Source of the DNA: Paenibacillus hamazuiensis
GTDB taxonomy: Bacteria > Bacillota > Bacilli > Paenibacillales > NBRC-103111
Assembly (NCBI RefSeq): GCF_023276405.1
Contig: NZ_JALRMO010000001.1
Location: 186,001-250,000 of the forward strand
Direction of reading: 5' to 3'
DNA length: 64,000 nt
In this document: positions 62,165 to 64,000 of the stretch, piece after piece
Position numbering within the stretch: the stretch's first letter is position 1
How the letters are laid out: each line of letters starts with the position of its first letter
Position numbers and translations under genes: made by a program
Notes under the pieces: model-generated
What the model was told of the DNA's origin: nothing
Seen by the model: the letters and a program-made list of their open reading frames with translations, nothing else
Database searches by the model: none

Positions 62165-64000
62165 ATGAAGCTGCAATACAACCAACCCGCAAACGAATGG
62201 ACCGAAGCGCTTCCGATCGGCAACGGCCGGTTAGGGGCAATGATTTTCGGCAAGGTGGAGCAGGAGGCGGTCGAACTTAACGAGGATACGTTATGGTCCG
62301 GCAGCCCGAAGGAGTGGAACAACCCGGAAGCCAAATCTTGGCTGACCGAGGTTCGGAGACTTCTGAACGAAGGTCTTTATGCGGAAGCGGACAAAGCCTG
62401 CCGGCACATGATGGGACCGTACACACAATCGTATCTCCCTTTCGGAGCTTTGCGGATTTCATTCGAGCACGGCGACGTGGCAACGTCGTATCGCAGAGAG
62501 CTGAGCCTTGAGGATGCCGTATCGCGGGTGGAATATCGAATAGGCGATGTCAGCTACACCAGGGAAATGTTCGCAAGTTACCCCGATCAGGTGTTGGTCG
62601 TGCAGCTCGCCTGCAGCAAGCCGGGGATGCTGAGCTTTACGGCGAAGCTGGACAGCAAGCTTAGGGTGCGGTCGGCGGCGGAAGAGGGAAGGTGGATCAT
62701 GAGGGGAAGAGCCCCCGAGCACGTCGACCCGAGTTATTATCGTGCCGCGAGCTCGCCGATCCGCTACAGCGACGGGGAAGACGGCGATTCGATGACGTTT
62801 GAAGGCAGATTGGCTGCAGTGTTGGAAGACGGCACGCTGCATCTGGATCACGACGGCCTGCATGTCAGAGGAGCTACCCGCGTTACCCTGTATGTCAGTG
62901 CGGCCACGAGCTTTAACGGATATGACCGCTCTCCGGGCAAACAAGGCCGGCATGCCGGCGCATTGGCGGAATCGTACCTTGCTTCGGCTATGAAGATTTC
63001 ATACGAAGAGCTCCTCAGGCGGCATGTCGAGGATTATCGCCGCTTGATGGGCCGGGTGGCAATCCGGCTGGGAGAGGGGCTGAGCCCGGCGGATATGCCG
63101 ACGGATGCCAGGATCGCGGAATACGGAGCGAAGGATCCCGCGCTTATCGAGCTGTTGTTCCAATACGGGAGGTACCTGATGATCGCCAGCTCCCGTCAGG
63201 GTACGCAGCCGGCCAATTTGCAGGGGATTTGGAACCGGGAGACCCGGCCTCCATGGAGCAGCAATTATACGCTGAATATTAATACGCAAATGAACTACTG
63301 GCCGGCGGAAACGTGCAATCTTCCGGAATGCCACGAGCCTCTGCTCGAATTTATCGGCAGCTTGGCCGTAAACGGCAGCCGGACGGCGGCAGTCAACTAC
63401 GGAGCCCGCGGATGGACTGCACACCACAATTCGGATATATGGGCGCAGAGCGCCCCGGTGGGAGATTACGGGCATGGCGACCCGGTATGGGCTTTTTGGC
63501 CGATGGCCGGCCCGTGGCTCAGTCAGCATCTTTGGGAGCACTATGCGTTCGGGCGGGATCGGCGGTTTCTCCGCGACAAAGCTTATCCGATCATGAAGGA
63601 GGCGGCCCTCTTTTGCCTGGACTGGCTCACTCCAAATAAGGACGGTTATCTCGTAACGATGCCGTCCACCTCGCCCGAGCATAAGTTCAAGGTCGATGGC
63701 GGACTGGCTTCCGTTAGTGCCGCTTCTGCGATGGATTTGGAATTAATTTGGGATTTGTTTACCAATTGCTGCGAAGCGGCGCAAACCCTTGGTATCGACG
63801 AACCGTTCGCGGATGAGCTCAAAGCGGCCAAGAATCGGCTGCTTCCGCTGCAAATCGGACGCTACGGTCAGCTTCAGGAGTGGTCCGAGGACTTCGAAGA
63901 CGAGGACGTACATCACCGCCATGTGTCCCACTTGTTCGGCGTTTTTCCAGGCCGGCAGTTTCATGCGGACGAGACGCCGGAGCTGTACGAAGCCGCGCGC
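62165..64000 (+). CDS. GH95 alpha-L-fucosidase/galactosidase family enzyme (partial)
   Basis: The frame is open from ATG 62165 to the window edge, giving 612 residues of a protein usually about 750 long. It starts MKLQYNQPANEWTEALPIGN, the usual GH95 beginning without a signal peptide, and continues LNEDTLWSGSP. Later come SSRQGTQPANLQGIWN, NINTQMNYWPAE, WTAHHNSDIWAQ and the late HVSHLFGVFPGRQF. These are the N-terminal beta domain and the (alpha/alpha)6 barrel with the active-site His/Asn/Asp segments. Members hydrolyse alpha-1,2-L-fucosides or related L-galactosides in xyloglucan, host glycans or pectins. It is probably cytosolic and fed by the importer just upstream. The 3' end is outside the window. 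Confidence 0.93.
   Translation, partial: MKLQYNQPANEWTEALPIGNGRLGAMIFGKVEQEAVELNEDTLWSGSPKEWNNPEAKSWLTEVRRLLNEGLYAEADKACRHMMGPYTQSYLPFGALRISFEHGDVATSYRRELSLEDAVSRVEYRIGDVSYTREMFASYPDQVLVVQLACSKPGMLSFTAKLDSKLRVRSAAEEGRWIMRGRAPEHVDPSYYRAASSPIRYSDGEDGDSMTFEGRLAAVLEDGTLHLDHDGLHVRGATRVTLYVSAATSFNGYDRSPGKQGRHAGALAESYLASAMKISYEELLRRHVEDYRRLMGRVAIRLGEGLSPADMPTDARIAEYGAKDPALIELLFQYGRYLMIASSRQGTQPANLQGIWNRETRPPWSSNYTLNINTQMNYWPAETCNLPECHEPLLEFIGSLAVNGSRTAAVNYGARGWTAHHNSDIWAQSAPVGDYGHGDPVWAFWPMAGPWLSQHLWEHYAFGRDRRFLRDKAYPIMKEAALFCLDWLTPNKDGYLVTMPSTSPEHKFKVDGGLASVSAASAMDLELIWDLFTNCCEAAQTLGIDEPFADELKAAKNRLLPLQIGRYGQLQEWSEDFEDEDVHHRHVSHLFGVFPGRQFHADETPELYEAAR

Noticed and set aside
1-64000. tRNA, rRNA or riboswitch genes
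   Set aside because: I saw no tRNA-like cloverleaf, rRNA segment, or T-box/S-box type leader that I could support, including upstream of the sulfur block.

Overview
The window looks like a chromosome segment of a Paenibacillus-type, spore-forming, plant- or soil-associated Firmicute. Most genes have strong AGGAGG-type ribosome sites and frequent TTG/GTG starts. There is a YheC/YheD spore-coat ATP-grasp protein. Several sugar ABC importers have no ATPase of their own, as in bacilli that share an MsmX-type ATPase. A YesM/YesN-type two-component pair and many glycosidases complete the picture. The bulk is GC-rich, with two AT-richer stretches: about 29.5-34.8 kb, and more mildly 34.8-42.9 kb.

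Layout. (1) 1-3.2 kb: the end of a membrane protein, the YheC/D protein, a convergent polysaccharide deacetylase and a LysR regulator. (2) 3.3-19.2 kb: a co-directional block of 14 genes with three luciferase-like flavin monooxygenases, an oligopeptide-type importer whose two ATPases are fused in one chain, a polar amino-acid (cystine-type) importer, two GNAT acetyltransferases, a DinB-fold protein and an M20 amidohydrolase. The gene content matches the acetylate / mono-oxygenate / de-acetylate logic of the B. subtilis Ytm and Yxe loci for salvage of S-modified cysteines. (3) 19.2-29.5 kb: two very large secreted polysaccharide-active proteins, a GH59-type enzyme and an alginate-lyase-like enzyme broken by one frameshift. 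They are separated by repeats and a 231-bp MITE-like palindrome. (4) 29.5-33.3 kb: an AT-rich island with a patatin-like phospholipase, a protein ending in a ribosomal L7/L12-like domain, and a convergent SHOCT-domain protein. (5) 33.3-34.4 kb: a lipoprotein and a small membrane protein. (6) 34.5-42.9 kb: a sugar operon (binding protein, two permeases, PfkB kinase, hexulose-phosphate synthase and isomerase homologues, a propeller-type glycosidase-like protein, LacI regulator). Twin LacI-type operators sit directly after its promoter -10. (7) 43.0-55.2 kb: a DUF2264 protein divergent from a permease / YesM-YesN / binding protein / GH42 / GH88 locus. Two promoters in this locus carry the same direct repeats at the same distance from the -10. 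(8) 55.4-57.5 kb: a DUF4157 (eCIS-core) protein with a C-terminal OTU-like Cys/His signature. (9) 57.7-61.9 kb: a third sugar importer whose binding-protein gene is split from its permeases by about 1 kb of tandem repeats. (10) 62.2 kb to the edge: a GH95 enzyme cut by the window end.

Together, regions 3, 6, 7, 9 and 10 describe a scavenger of complex galactose-, uronate- and fucose-containing polysaccharides. Region 2 is a separate sulfur-salvage module. The least explained items are the patatin/L12-domain pair, the eCIS-core/OTU-like protein, the HPS/PHI pair inside a sugar operon, the repeat linker in the fused ATPase, and several dispersed palindromic repeat families. All functional calls come from reading the sequence; no database search was run.
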